Source of the DNA: Streptomyces antibioticus
GTDB lineage: Bacteria; Actinomycetota; Actinomycetes; Streptomycetales; Streptomycetaceae
NCBI RefSeq assembly: GCF_002019855.1
Contig: NZ_CM007717.1
Location: 6,333,750 to 6,397,749 of the forward strand
Length of the DNA: 64,000 bases
Direction: 5' to 3'
In this document: piece by piece, positions 52,120-60,434 of the stretch
Layout: every line of letters begins with the position of its first letter
Numbering within the stretch: position 1 is the stretch's first letter
The notes under the pieces: model-generated
Told to the model about the DNA's origin: nothing
The model's input: only the letters and a program-made list of their open reading frames with translations
Databases searched by the model: none
Program-made: the position numbers and the translations under genes

Positions 52120-54572
52120 ACCGGCCCCGCCACCACGCCCACCGTCTTCCCCAGCGACACGCCCGAGCCGTCACGGCGCGGGTCCGTCTCCGGCAGGTCG
52201 ACGGGCAGGCCGTTCTTCTGGGCCGCCTTCGCCGGGACGGCGCCCGCCCAGGCGAAGGACAGGCAGTCCTCGCCCTTCAGGAACCGCTGGCAGCGCACAC
52301 CGCCGGTGGCCCGGCCCTTGCGCGGGTACTGGTCGAACGGCGTCACCTTGGCCGTCGTCTGCACGGAGTCGTCCAGGGTGCCGCGCGAGCCCGCCACCGT
52401 GAAGACGACCGCGTCCGCCGCCGGGTCCACCGCCGTAAACGAGATCACCTTCGCGCCCTCGGCGAGCTTGATGCCCGCCATACCGCCCGCCGGGCGGCCC
52501 TGCGGCCGGACCTGTGCGGCCTGGTAGCGCAGGAGCTGGGCGTCGTCGGTGATGAAGACCAGGTCCTCCTCGCCGGTGCGCAGCTCGACCGCGCCCACGA
52601 TCCGGTCGCCCTCCTTGAGGGTGACGACCTCCAGCTCCTCCTTGTTGGTCGGGTAGTCCGGCACCACCCGCTTGACCACACCCTGCTCGGTGCCCAGGGC
52701 CAGGCCGGGGGAGGACTCGTCCAGCGTGATCAGGCAGACCAGCGTCTCGTCGCCCTCCAGGGAGACGAACTCCGTCAGCGGGGCGCCGCCCGACAGGTTG
52801 GGCGCGGACGCCGTGTCCGGGAGCTGTGGCAGGTCCACGACGTTGATCCGCAGCAGCCGGCCCGCCGAGGTGACCGCGCCGATCTCCCCGCGCGCGGTGG
52901 CCGGCACGGCCGAGACGATCACGTCGTGCTTGGTCCGCTTGGCGTTCTCGTCCGCCGTGAACGGGTCGCCGTTCGCCGTGCGGGCCAGCAGGCCCGTGGA
53001 GGACAGCAGGACCCGGCAGGGGTCGTCCGCGACCTGGAGCGGTACGGCGGAGGCGGTGCTGCCCGACGACTCCATCAGGACCGTACGGCGCTCGGTGCCG
53101 AACTTCTTGGCCACCGCGGCCAGTTCGGCGGAGACCAGCTTGCGCAGCTCGGCGTCCGACTCCAGGATCCGGGTCAGCTCGGCGATCTCCGCGTTGAGCC
53201 GCTCCTTCTCCGACTCCAGCTCGATGCGGTCGAACTTGGTGAGCCGGCGCAGCGGTGTGTCCAGGATGTACTGGGTCTGGACGTCCGACAGCGAGAAGCG
53301 CTCGATCAGGCGCTCCTTGGCCTGGGCGCTGTTCTCGCTGGAGCGGATCAGCCGGATGACCTCGTCGATGTCGACGAGCGCCGTCAGCAGGCCCTCCACC
53401 AGGTGCAGACGGTCACGGCGCTTGCCGCGGCGGAACTCGCTGCGCCGGCGGACCACGTTGAACCGGTGGTCGAGGTAGACCTCCAGCAGCTCCTTCAGGC
53501 CCAGCGTGAGCGGCTGGCCGTCGACCAGCGCCACGTTGTTGATGCCGAAGGACTCCTCCATCGGGGTCAGCTTGTAGAGCTGCTCCAGGACGGCCTCGGG
53601 CACGAAGCCGTTCTTGATCTCGATGACCAGGCGCAGGCCGTGCGCGCGGTCGGTGAGGTCCTTGACGTCGGCGATGCCCTGGATCTTCTTCGCGCCGACC
53701 AGGTCCTTGATCTTGGCGATGACCTTCTCGGGGCCGACGGTGAACGGCAGTTCGGTGATCACCAGGCCCTTGCGGCGGGCGGTCACGGTCTCCACCGACA
53801 CCGTGGCGCGGATCTTGAAGGTGCCGCGGCCGGACTCGTACGCGTCCCGGATGCCGGAGAGGCCGACGACCCGGCCGCCGGTGGGCAGGTCGGGGCCCGG
53901 GACGAACTTCATCAGCGCGTCCAGATCCGCGTTCGGGTGGCGGATCAGATGACGGGCGGCCGCGATCACCTCGCCCAGGTTGTGCGGCGGCATGTTGGTG
54001 GCCATGCCGACCGCGATCCCGGACGCGCCGTTGACCAGCAGGTTCGGGAAGGCGGCGGGCAGCGCGACCGGCTCGCGCTCCTGGCCGTCGTAGTTGGGGG
54101 CGAAGTCGACCGTGTCCTCGTCGATCGACTCCGTCATCAGGCTCGTCGCCTCGGCCTGACGGCACTCGGTGTACCGCATCGCGGCGGGCGGGTCGTCGTT
54201 GCCCAGCGAGCCGAAGTTGCCGTGGCCGTCGACCAGCGGCACGCGCATGGAGAAGGGCTGGGCCATCCGCACCAGGGCGTCGTAGATCGACGCGTCGCCG
54301 TGCGGATGCAGCTTGCCCATCACCTCGCCGACCACGCGCGCGCACTTCACGTAGCCGCGGTCGGGCCGCAGGCCCATCTCGTTCATCTGGTAGACGATGC
54401 GGCGGTGCACCGGCTTGAGGCCGTCACGGGCGTCCGGCAGGGCGCGGGAGTAGATGACCGAGTACGCGTACTCGAGGAAGGAGCCCTGCATCTCGTCGAC
54501 GACGTCGATGTCGAGGATCCGCTCCTCGTACGAGTCGTCGGGCGGCGGGGTCTTCGTGCTGCGGCGGGCCAT
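52116..54572 (-). CDS. parC: DNA topoisomerase IV subunit A (ParC)
   Basis: DNA-breaking subunit of topoisomerase IV. The 818-residue protein has the active-site Tyr134 (AAMRYTE), the quinolone region HGDASIYDAL with Ser95, and a six-bladed C-terminal beta-pinwheel (repeated RL-GRLLRI, GLALGTEQGVVKR) in which the GyrA-box is degenerate (QYPRKGRAT), as in ParC rather than GyrA. ATG 54572 has AAGGAG about 10 bases upstream; the 126 bases of open frame upstream are Pro-rich and unlikely to be translated. Its stop shares the CTAG with the convergent CobW-like gene. Confidence 0.92.
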
Positions 54573-54939
54573 CGCTGCCGGCTCCTTGCTGGGGCGTGTG
54601 ACGGGATCTGACGCGGACCATTGTGGACCGTGGCACTGACAGGGCGGGCCAGGACCCGGTGCGCACGGAGGGACGCCGTGCCGGGCCCCGCCACGCAAGT
54701 CACCGCACCTGCCACGGTTGCCCGCAGGCTACGCCATCCCACGGACCACCCTTTCTTGAGCTGGCCTCGCTCGGCTTGCGCGCCCTTGCGCCGGGCCCGC
54801 CCCCCGCCAACCCCCACATCTCGCTCTCGGCGTACGAGCTTCGGGAACTTCGCCCGCTGAGCGTGCGGTTGCATACAGTGACAGGACCGGCAGGAACCGC
54901 GCGGTTTGCACGACCGCGTCCGCGATCGGAAGGACGTAC
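54573..54939. other. Divergent spacer between parC and the M16 operon
   Basis: No gene is supported in these 367 bases. A TACAGT -10-like box (54874-54879) is the best candidate for the M16 promoter, giving a leader of about 50 bases. Confidence 0.4.
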
Positions 54940-56289
54940 ATGCCCATGGGTCACACGGCCACAGACCAGGCAGGCACCGGGGGCCTGACAGCGACCGAGC
55001 ACCGCCTGGCGAACGGGCTGCGGGTGGTGCTCTCCGAGGACCACCTGACTCCCGTCGCGGCGGTGTGCCTCTGGTACGACGTCGGTTCGCGCCATGAAGT
55101 CAAGGGCCGCACCGGCCTGGCTCACCTTTTCGAGCACCTGATGTTCCAGGGCTCCGGCCAGGTCAAGGGCAACGGCCACTTCGAGCTGGTCCAGGGCGCC
55201 GGCGGCTCGCTCAACGGCACCACCAGCTTCGAGCGCACCAACTACTTCGAGACCATGCCCGCCCACCAGCTCGAGCTCGCCCTCTGGCTGGAGGCCGACC
55301 GTATGGGCTCCCTGCTGGCCGCCCTGGACGAGGAGTCCATGGAGAACCAGCGCGACGTGGTGAAGAACGAACGCCGCCAGCGCTACGACAACGTCCCCTA
55401 CGGCACCGCGTTCGAGCGGCTGACCGCGCTCGCCTACCCGGACGGCCACCCCTACCACCACACGCCGATCGGCTCGATGGCCGACCTGGACGCGGCGACG
55501 CTGGAGGACGCGCGCGCGTTCTTCCGCACGTACTACGCGCCGAACAACGCCGTGCTGTCGGTCGTCGGCGACATCGACCCGGAGCGCACGCTCGCCTGGA
55601 TCGAGAAGTACTTCGGCTCCATCCCCGCCCACGACGGCAAGCCCACCCCGTGTGACGGCGCGCTGCCCGACGTCATCGGCGAGGAGCTGCGCGAGGTCAT
55701 CGAGGAGGAGGTGCCGTCCCGCGCCCTGATGGCCGCCTACCGGCTGCCGCACGACGGCACGCGCGAGAGCGACGCGGCCGACCTCGCGCTCACCGTCCTC
55801 GGCGGCGGGGAGTCCTCCCGCCTCTACAACCGGCTGGTGCGCCGCGACCGTACGGCCGTCGCCGCCGGCTTCGGACTGCTGCGGCTCGCCGGGGCGCCCT
55901 CCCTGGGCTGGCTGGACGTGAAGACGTCCGGCGACGTCGAGGTGCCCGTCATCGAGGCCGCGATCGACGAGGAACTCGCCCGGTTCGCCGCGGACGGGCC
56001 CACGGACGAGGAAATGGAGCGCGCCCAGGCCCAGTTGGAGCGCGAGTGGCTGGACCGGCTCGGCACGGTCGCCGGACGCGCGGACGAACTGTGCCGTTTC
56101 GCCGTCCTGTTCGGCGACCCGCAGCTCGCCCTGACCGCCGTACAGCGCGTGCTGGACATCACCCCGGAGGAGGTGCGGCAGGTCGCCGAGGCGCGCCTGC
56201 GGCCCGACAACCGCGCGGTCCTCGTCTACGAGCCGACCGCCCCCGAAGCCACCGCCGACCAGGACGAGAACGAGGAGGCGGCCCAGTGA
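54940..56289 (+). CDS. M16-family zinc metallopeptidase, catalytic subunit
   Basis: 449 residues with the inverzincin motif HLFEH (His62, Glu65, His66) and the downstream ENQRDVVKNE Glu that completes the zinc site, as in mitochondrial processing peptidase beta. No signal peptide. GGAAGGA lies 5 bases before ATG 54940. It overlaps the second M16 gene by GTGA and very likely forms a heterodimer with it. The substrate is unknown. Confidence 0.93.
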   Translation: MPMGHTATDQAGTGGLTATEHRLANGLRVVLSEDHLTPVAAVCLWYDVGSRHEVKGRTGLAHLFEHLMFQGSGQVKGNGHFELVQGAGGSLNGTTSFERTNYFETMPAHQLELALWLEADRMGSLLAALDEESMENQRDVVKNERRQRYDNVPYGTAFERLTALAYPDGHPYHHTPIGSMADLDAATLEDARAFFRTYYAPNNAVLSVVGDIDPERTLAWIEKYFGSIPAHDGKPTPCDGALPDVIGEELREVIEEEVPSRALMAAYRLPHDGTRESDAADLALTVLGGGESSRLYNRLVRRDRTAVAAGFGLLRLAGAPSLGWLDVKTSGDVEVPVIEAAIDEELARFAADGPTDEEMERAQAQLEREWLDRLGTVAGRADELCRFAVLFGDPQLALTAVQRVLDITPEEVRQVAEARLRPDNRAVLVYEPTAPEATADQDENEEAAQ

Positions 56290-57674
56290 GCGAGCTCGCC
56301 ACGATGGAGTTCCACCCCCAGCCCCAGGCCGGCGAGGCCACCCCCTGGGCCTTCCCGGCACCCGCGCGCGGCACACTGGCCAATGGCCTCACCGTGCTGC
56401 ACTGTCACCGCCCCGGCCAGCAGGTCGTCGCCGTCGAGATCATCCTCGACGCGCCCCTCGACGCCGAGCCGGCCGGTCTGGACGGCGTCGCCACGATCAT
56501 GGCGCGCGCCTTCTCCGAGGGCACCGACAAGCACTCCGCCGAGGAGTTCGCCGCCGAGCTGGAGCGCTGCGGCGCCACCCTCGACGCGCACGCCGACCAC
56601 CCCGGCGTCCGGCTGAGCCTGGAGGTGCCCGCCTCCCGGCTGCCGAAGGGGCTCGGCCTGGTCGCCGACGCCCTGCGCGCGCCCGCGTTCGCCGACAGCG
56701 AGGTCGAACGCCTGGTCCGCAACCGCCTGGACGAGATCCCGCACGAGCTGGCCAACCCCTCCCGCCGCGCGGCCAAGGAGCTGTCCAAGGAGCTGTTCCC
56801 GGCCACCGCGCGCATGTCGCGCCCCCGCCAGGGCACCGCGGAGACGGTCGAGAACATCGACTCGGCGGCCGTCCGCGCCTTCTACGAGAAGCACGTCCGG
56901 CCCGCGACGGCCACCGCCGTGGTCGTCGGCGACCTCACCGGCGTCGACCTGGAGAAGCTGCTCGGCGACACCCTGGGCGCGTGGACGGGCTCCCAGGCCC
57001 AGCCCCTGCCGGTCGCGCCGGTGACCGCCGACGACGCCGGCCGGGTCGTCATCGTGGACCGCCCGGGTGCCGTGCAGACGCAGCTCCTCATCGGCCGGAT
57101 CGGCGCCGACCGGCACGACCGCGTGTGGGCCGCGCAGGTGCTCGGCACCTACTGCCTCGGCGGCACCCTCACCTCCCGCCTGGACCGCGTCCTGCGCGAG
57201 GAGAAGGGCTACACCTACGGCGTGCGGGCGTTCGGCCAGGTCCTGCGCTCCGCCCCGGACGGCTCGGGCGCCGCGCTGCTCGCCATCAGCGGCTCCGTGG
57301 ACACCCCGAACACCGGGCCGGCCCTGGACGACCTGTGGAAGGTGCTGCGCACCCTGGCCGCCGAGGGGCTCACCGACGCCGAGCGCGACGTCGCCGTGCA
57401 GAACCTCGTCGGTGTGGCGCCGCTGAAGTACGAGACCGCCGCCGCCGTCGCGGGCACGCTCGCCGACCAGGTCGAGCAGCACCTGCCCGACGACTACCAG
57501 GCCACGCTGTACCAGCAGTTGGCCGCGACCGGCACCGTGGAGGCCACCGCGGCCGCCGTGAACGCCTTCCCGGTGGACCGCCTGGTCACGGTCCTCGTGG
57601 GCGACGCCTCGCAGATCCGGGACGCCGTGGCGGCCCTCGGGATCGGCGAGGTGACGGTCGTCGCGGCCGAGTAG
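56286..57674 (+). CDS. M16-family peptidase, non-catalytic partner subunit
   Basis: 462 residues of the same fold as the preceding gene but with the zinc motif lost; it keeps the Arg/Tyr substrate-binding segment LTSRLDRVLREEKGYTYGVRAF. Paired catalytic and R/Y subunits are typical of bacterial M16B heterodimers. GTG 56286 overlaps the upstream stop. A strong terminator follows. Confidence 0.92.
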   Translation: MSELATMEFHPQPQAGEATPWAFPAPARGTLANGLTVLHCHRPGQQVVAVEIILDAPLDAEPAGLDGVATIMARAFSEGTDKHSAEEFAAELERCGATLDAHADHPGVRLSLEVPASRLPKGLGLVADALRAPAFADSEVERLVRNRLDEIPHELANPSRRAAKELSKELFPATARMSRPRQGTAETVENIDSAAVRAFYEKHVRPATATAVVVGDLTGVDLEKLLGDTLGAWTGSQAQPLPVAPVTADDAGRVVIVDRPGAVQTQLLIGRIGADRHDRVWAAQVLGTYCLGGTLTSRLDRVLREEKGYTYGVRAFGQVLRSAPDGSGAALLAISGSVDTPNTGPALDDLWKVLRTLAAEGLTDAERDVAVQNLVGVAPLKYETAAAVAGTLADQVEQHLPDDYQATLYQQLAATGTVEATAAAVNAFPVDRLVTVLVGDASQIRDAVAALGIGEVTVVAAE

Positions 57675-57750
57675 CCGGACACGCCGCGTAGCCGGCGAAC
57701 GGACAACTGCGCGGCCGCGTACGCGCGTACGTCCACCACGAGCATCGGGC

Positions 57751-57780
57751 GGCCCCGGTGACGGAAGCGTCACCAGGGCC
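57751..57780 (+). terminator. Terminator of the M16 operon
   Basis: GGTGACG/CGTCACC with a GAAG loop, extended outward by five more pairs after one mismatch. It lies 77 bases after the last stop. Confidence 0.8.
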
Positions 57781-57924
57781 GCAAGATGTCCGAATTGATG
57801 CGGAGGCTGCCTGTCTGCCCTGTGGCGTGCGCTACAAAAACCGTGATCCGTTTGAGGATTGAAAGCGGCGCCGCATAGCGTCAGTCGGGCTGTTCGTCAG
57901 GCAGTGCGCCGCAGCCGCGGCACC

Positions 57925-58078
57925 GGACAGTCATCGCCGAGTCCCCGTACGGCGCGAGCCAGGGGAGCCGGGGACCCACTCTGTGCAGTCCCTGGGGTGA
58001 ATCGGACGCCCGCGCGTACGCGAGGGGGCCCGTAGGAGACCTTCCTGCTCCGAACCCGTCAGCTAACCCGGTAGGCGA
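57925..58078 (+). ncRNA. ydaO-yuaA-type c-di-AMP riboswitch
   Basis: The leader of the M23 hydrolase gene carries the conserved blocks of the ydaO class: GGGGAC at about 57970, GGGGTGAATCGG (57993-58004), and CCGAACCCGTCAGC followed by TAACCCGGTAGGCG (about 58050-58077). In Streptomyces this class controls rpf and swl cell-wall hydrolase genes and switches them off when c-di-AMP binds. The exact 5' end was not determined. Confidence 0.85.
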
Positions 58079-58105
58079 GAAGGAAGGAAAGGACCGCCCA
58101 ACTTC

Positions 58106-58858
58106 ATGGCGTTCACCTACGCCGCCGGGAAGCCGGCCGGGAAGCACCGTCGCCCCAGCCGGATGCAGCGCACCAGCGCCCGCGCGGCCGGCGTCGCGGC
58201 GCTCACCACCACCGGCGTGATGGCCACTGTCGCCTCCTCCCCGGCCTTCGCCGCGGAACCCGCCCCCGCGCAGACCGCGCTGATCCCCGTGGTCACCGGC
58301 GACGACGTCGCCGACCAGATCGACAACCAGGTCATGGCGCAGAAGGAAGCCGCCTTCGAGGAGGCCGCCCGCGAGGCCGCCGCCAAGAAGGCCGCCGAGG
58401 AGCGCGAGGCACGCGCGCGTGCCGCCCGTGAGGCCGAGCGCAAGCGCCTCAACACCTTCGTCATGCCGATCAGCGGCTCCTACGTCTCCACCGGCTACCA
58501 GGCCAGCAGCTCCCTGTGGTCCTCCGGCAGCCACACCGGCGTCGACTTCCACGCCTCCAGCGGCACCCCGGTGCACGCGGTCGGCATGGGCACCGTCGTG
58601 GAGGCCGGCTGGGGCGGCGCGTACGGCAACCAGATCGTCATCAAGATGAACGACGGCACGTACACCCAGTACGGTCACCTGTCCTCCATCGGTGTCTCGG
58701 TCGGCCAGCAGGTCACCCCGGGCCAGCAGATCGGCCTGTCCGGCGCGACCGGCAACGTCACCGGTGCGCACCTGCACTTCGAGGCCCGCACCACGGCGGA
58801 GTACGGCTCGGACCTGGACCCGGTCGCCTACCTCCGCTCGCACGGCGTGAACCTCTGA
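58106..58858 (+). CDS. Secreted M23-family cell-wall endopeptidase
   Basis: A 250-residue LytM-type peptidase with a long signal peptide (cleavage near AFAAEP, residue 50), an Ala/Glu/Arg-rich coiled coil of about 50 residues, and the M23 domain with HTGVDFH and HLHFE zinc and catalytic motifs. It would cut peptidoglycan cross-links. The c-di-AMP riboswitch upstream and the gene's position match the S. coelicolor hydrolase I recall as swlC, but the name was not verified. The ribosome site GGAAAGGA precedes ATG 58106. A terminator with a T-rich tail follows. Confidence 0.93.
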   Translation: MAFTYAAGKPAGKHRRPSRMQRTSARAAGVAALTTTGVMATVASSPAFAAEPAPAQTALIPVVTGDDVADQIDNQVMAQKEAAFEEAAREAAAKKAAEEREARARAAREAERKRLNTFVMPISGSYVSTGYQASSSLWSSGSHTGVDFHASSGTPVHAVGMGTVVEAGWGGAYGNQIVIKMNDGTYTQYGHLSSIGVSVGQQVTPGQQIGLSGATGNVTGAHLHFEARTTAEYGSDLDPVAYLRSHGVNL

Positions 58859-58875
58859 CGGCGACACATCGTCCG

Positions 58876-58897
58876 GCCCCGGCCCCACGGCCGGGGC
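58876..58897 (+). terminator. Terminator after the M23 gene
   Basis: An 8-bp stem GCCCCGGC/GCCGGGGC with a 6-base loop, followed by TTTCGTCGTTTT. Confidence 0.8.
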
Positions 58898-58993
58898 TTT
58901 CGTCGTTTTCGGGACCCCGCTGTCCAAAAAATATCCCTGGATTCCGGCCTGCCGTCGGAAATTCCGGCTCATTGCAATAGAGTCACGGAACAC

Positions 58994-59010
58994 ACGTCAA
59001 TCGTCGACGT
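58994..59010 (+). promoter_or_regulatory. Inverted repeat upstream of the GntR gene
   Basis: ACGTC and GACGT flank 7 bases, 28 bases before the start codon and just after a TAGAGT -10-like box. It is a candidate autoregulatory operator. Confidence 0.45.
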
Positions 59011-59038
59011 TTCACGGGGATTAAGGCGGAGGTCGGTC

Positions 59039-59734
59039 ATGCGTATTCCGGCGCATTCGGTGTGCACGGCGATCCGGGACGACATCGTCGCCGGTGTCTA
59101 CGAGCGCGGCAGCCGTCTCACCGAGGAACTTCTCGCCCGCCGTTACGGCGTTTCCCGGGTCCCGGTCCGCGAGGCGCTGCGCACCCTGGAGGCCGAGGGC
59201 TTCGTGGTCACGCGCCGGCACGCGGGCGCGTGCGTGGCGGAGCCCACCGAGCACGAGGCGGCCGATCTGCTGGAGATGCGGATGCTGCTGGAGCCGCTGG
59301 GCGCCGCCCGGGCCGCCCAGCGCCGCACCGAGGCCCATCTGAAGGTGCTGCGCGGACTCGTCCGGCTGGGCCAGGAGCGCGCCAGGAGGGGCAACAGCGA
59401 GGATCTGCGCTCCCTGGGCGGCTGGTTCCACGAGACGCTCGCCCAGGCCTCCGGGAGCCACGCCCTGACCTCGATGCTCACCCAGCTCCGGCACAAGATC
59501 GCCTGGATGTACGCGGTGGACGCCCCGGCCGACCCGGTGGAGTCCTGGGTCCAGCACGGCGCGATCGTGGACGCGGTGGCGCGCGGCGACGGAGACCGCG
59601 CGCGGGCGCTCACGGCGCTGCACACCGAGCGCGCGACGGCCGCGCACCGGCTGCGATTCTCCGGCGGGACCGAGCGCGCCGACCGTGTGAGGACTTCGCA
59701 ACCTCCCGTAAACATCACGGGTCTGCGGCATTAA
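59039..59734 (+). CDS. GntR-family (FCD-type) transcriptional regulator
   Basis: 231 residues: a winged helix (TEELLARRYGVSRVPVREALRTLEAEG) and an FCD-type helical effector domain with ELRM-type and GWFHETLAQASG segments including a probable metal ligand His. GGCGGAGG lies 7 bases before ATG 59039. It stands alone between the M23 gene and ptsH and may control its neighbours or itself; the ligand is unknown. Confidence 0.88.
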   Translation: MRIPAHSVCTAIRDDIVAGVYERGSRLTEELLARRYGVSRVPVREALRTLEAEGFVVTRRHAGACVAEPTEHEAADLLEMRMLLEPLGAARAAQRRTEAHLKVLRGLVRLGQERARRGNSEDLRSLGGWFHETLAQASGSHALTSMLTQLRHKIAWMYAVDAPADPVESWVQHGAIVDAVARGDGDRARALTALHTERATAAHRLRFSGGTERADRVRTSQPPVNITGLRH

Positions 59735-59922
59735 CACGGTGGCCGTATACAAAGAAGAGGTATTCGGCGGAGCGGTATTTCCGCTGCCCTTTTCATCGCG
59801 CGCCCGGAAATTCCGGTGTCGCGCTCTTCGTATGCCCGGAGATGTTTTCCGGGTGTGTCGTCGGTAATTCCCCCGCGGTGGGGCGGGCGGGTACGGGTGC
59901 CCGGAAAAAGCCGGAAACGGCG

Positions 59923-59954
59923 GAGCCGCGCCGCCCCGGAGGGCGACGCGGCTC
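59923..59954 (-). terminator. Terminator of ptsH
   Basis: A two-part stem GAGCCGCG/CGCGGCTC with inner CGCCC/GGGCG and a CGGA loop. On the minus strand it is followed by a T-rich run. Confidence 0.75.
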
Positions 59955-59975
59955 GCGTACCGCGGTGACCGGACG

Positions 59976-60257
59976 TCAGACGGTCTCGGGAAGCTCCTCG
60001 AGACCCTCGGCGACCAGCTTCGCCAGCCGGTCGAGGGCGGCGTCCGCACCCTCGGCGTCGGTGGCGAGGACGATCTCCTCGCCACCCTGGGCGCCGAGGC
60101 CGAGGACGGCCAGCATGGAGGCCGCGTTGACGGGCTTGCCGTCGGCCTTGGCGATCGTAACGGGCACGCCTGCGGCCGTGGCGGCTCGGACGAAGATGGA
60201 AGCGGGGCGGGCGTGGAGGCCCTCGGCCCAGCCGACGTTGACGCGGCGCTCAGCCAT
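59976..60257 (-). CDS. ptsH: Phosphocarrier protein HPr of the PTS
   Basis: Carries phosphate from enzyme I to sugar-specific enzyme II components. The 93-residue protein has the active-site His15 in GLHARPAS and Ser47 at the position of the regulatory serine (AASML). ATG 60257 has GAAGGG 9 bases upstream. ptsI is not adjacent, as in S. coelicolor, where ptsH stands alone. The divergent patA-like gene starts 178 bases away. Confidence 0.95.
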   Translation of the reverse strand: MAERRVNVGWAEGLHARPASIFVRAATAAGVPVTIAKADGKPVNAASMLAVLGLGAQGGEEIVLATDAEGADAALDRLAKLVAEGLEELPETV

Positions 60258-60434
60258 GTGTTGCTGCCCTTCGGTTCTCAGGTTGTCTAGACCAGTGTTC
60301 CACACGTGAAGCACAGGAGGAACGGGTCATGCGTCCCGTTCCCGTGCGGCCGTCGGATCGCGGCCTCGATCCGACCTCCGTCCTCCACAGACTGCCTCGC
60401 GCCGTTGTCGTACGCGAGCCGTACTCTGGGCCCC

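Noticed and set aside
60396..60427. A damage-type promoter before the PatA-like gene
   Set aside because: TTGTCGTAC-N8-TACTCT has the right spacing but the three bases after TTGTCR do not match GTG, so this is a chance match or only a general promoter.
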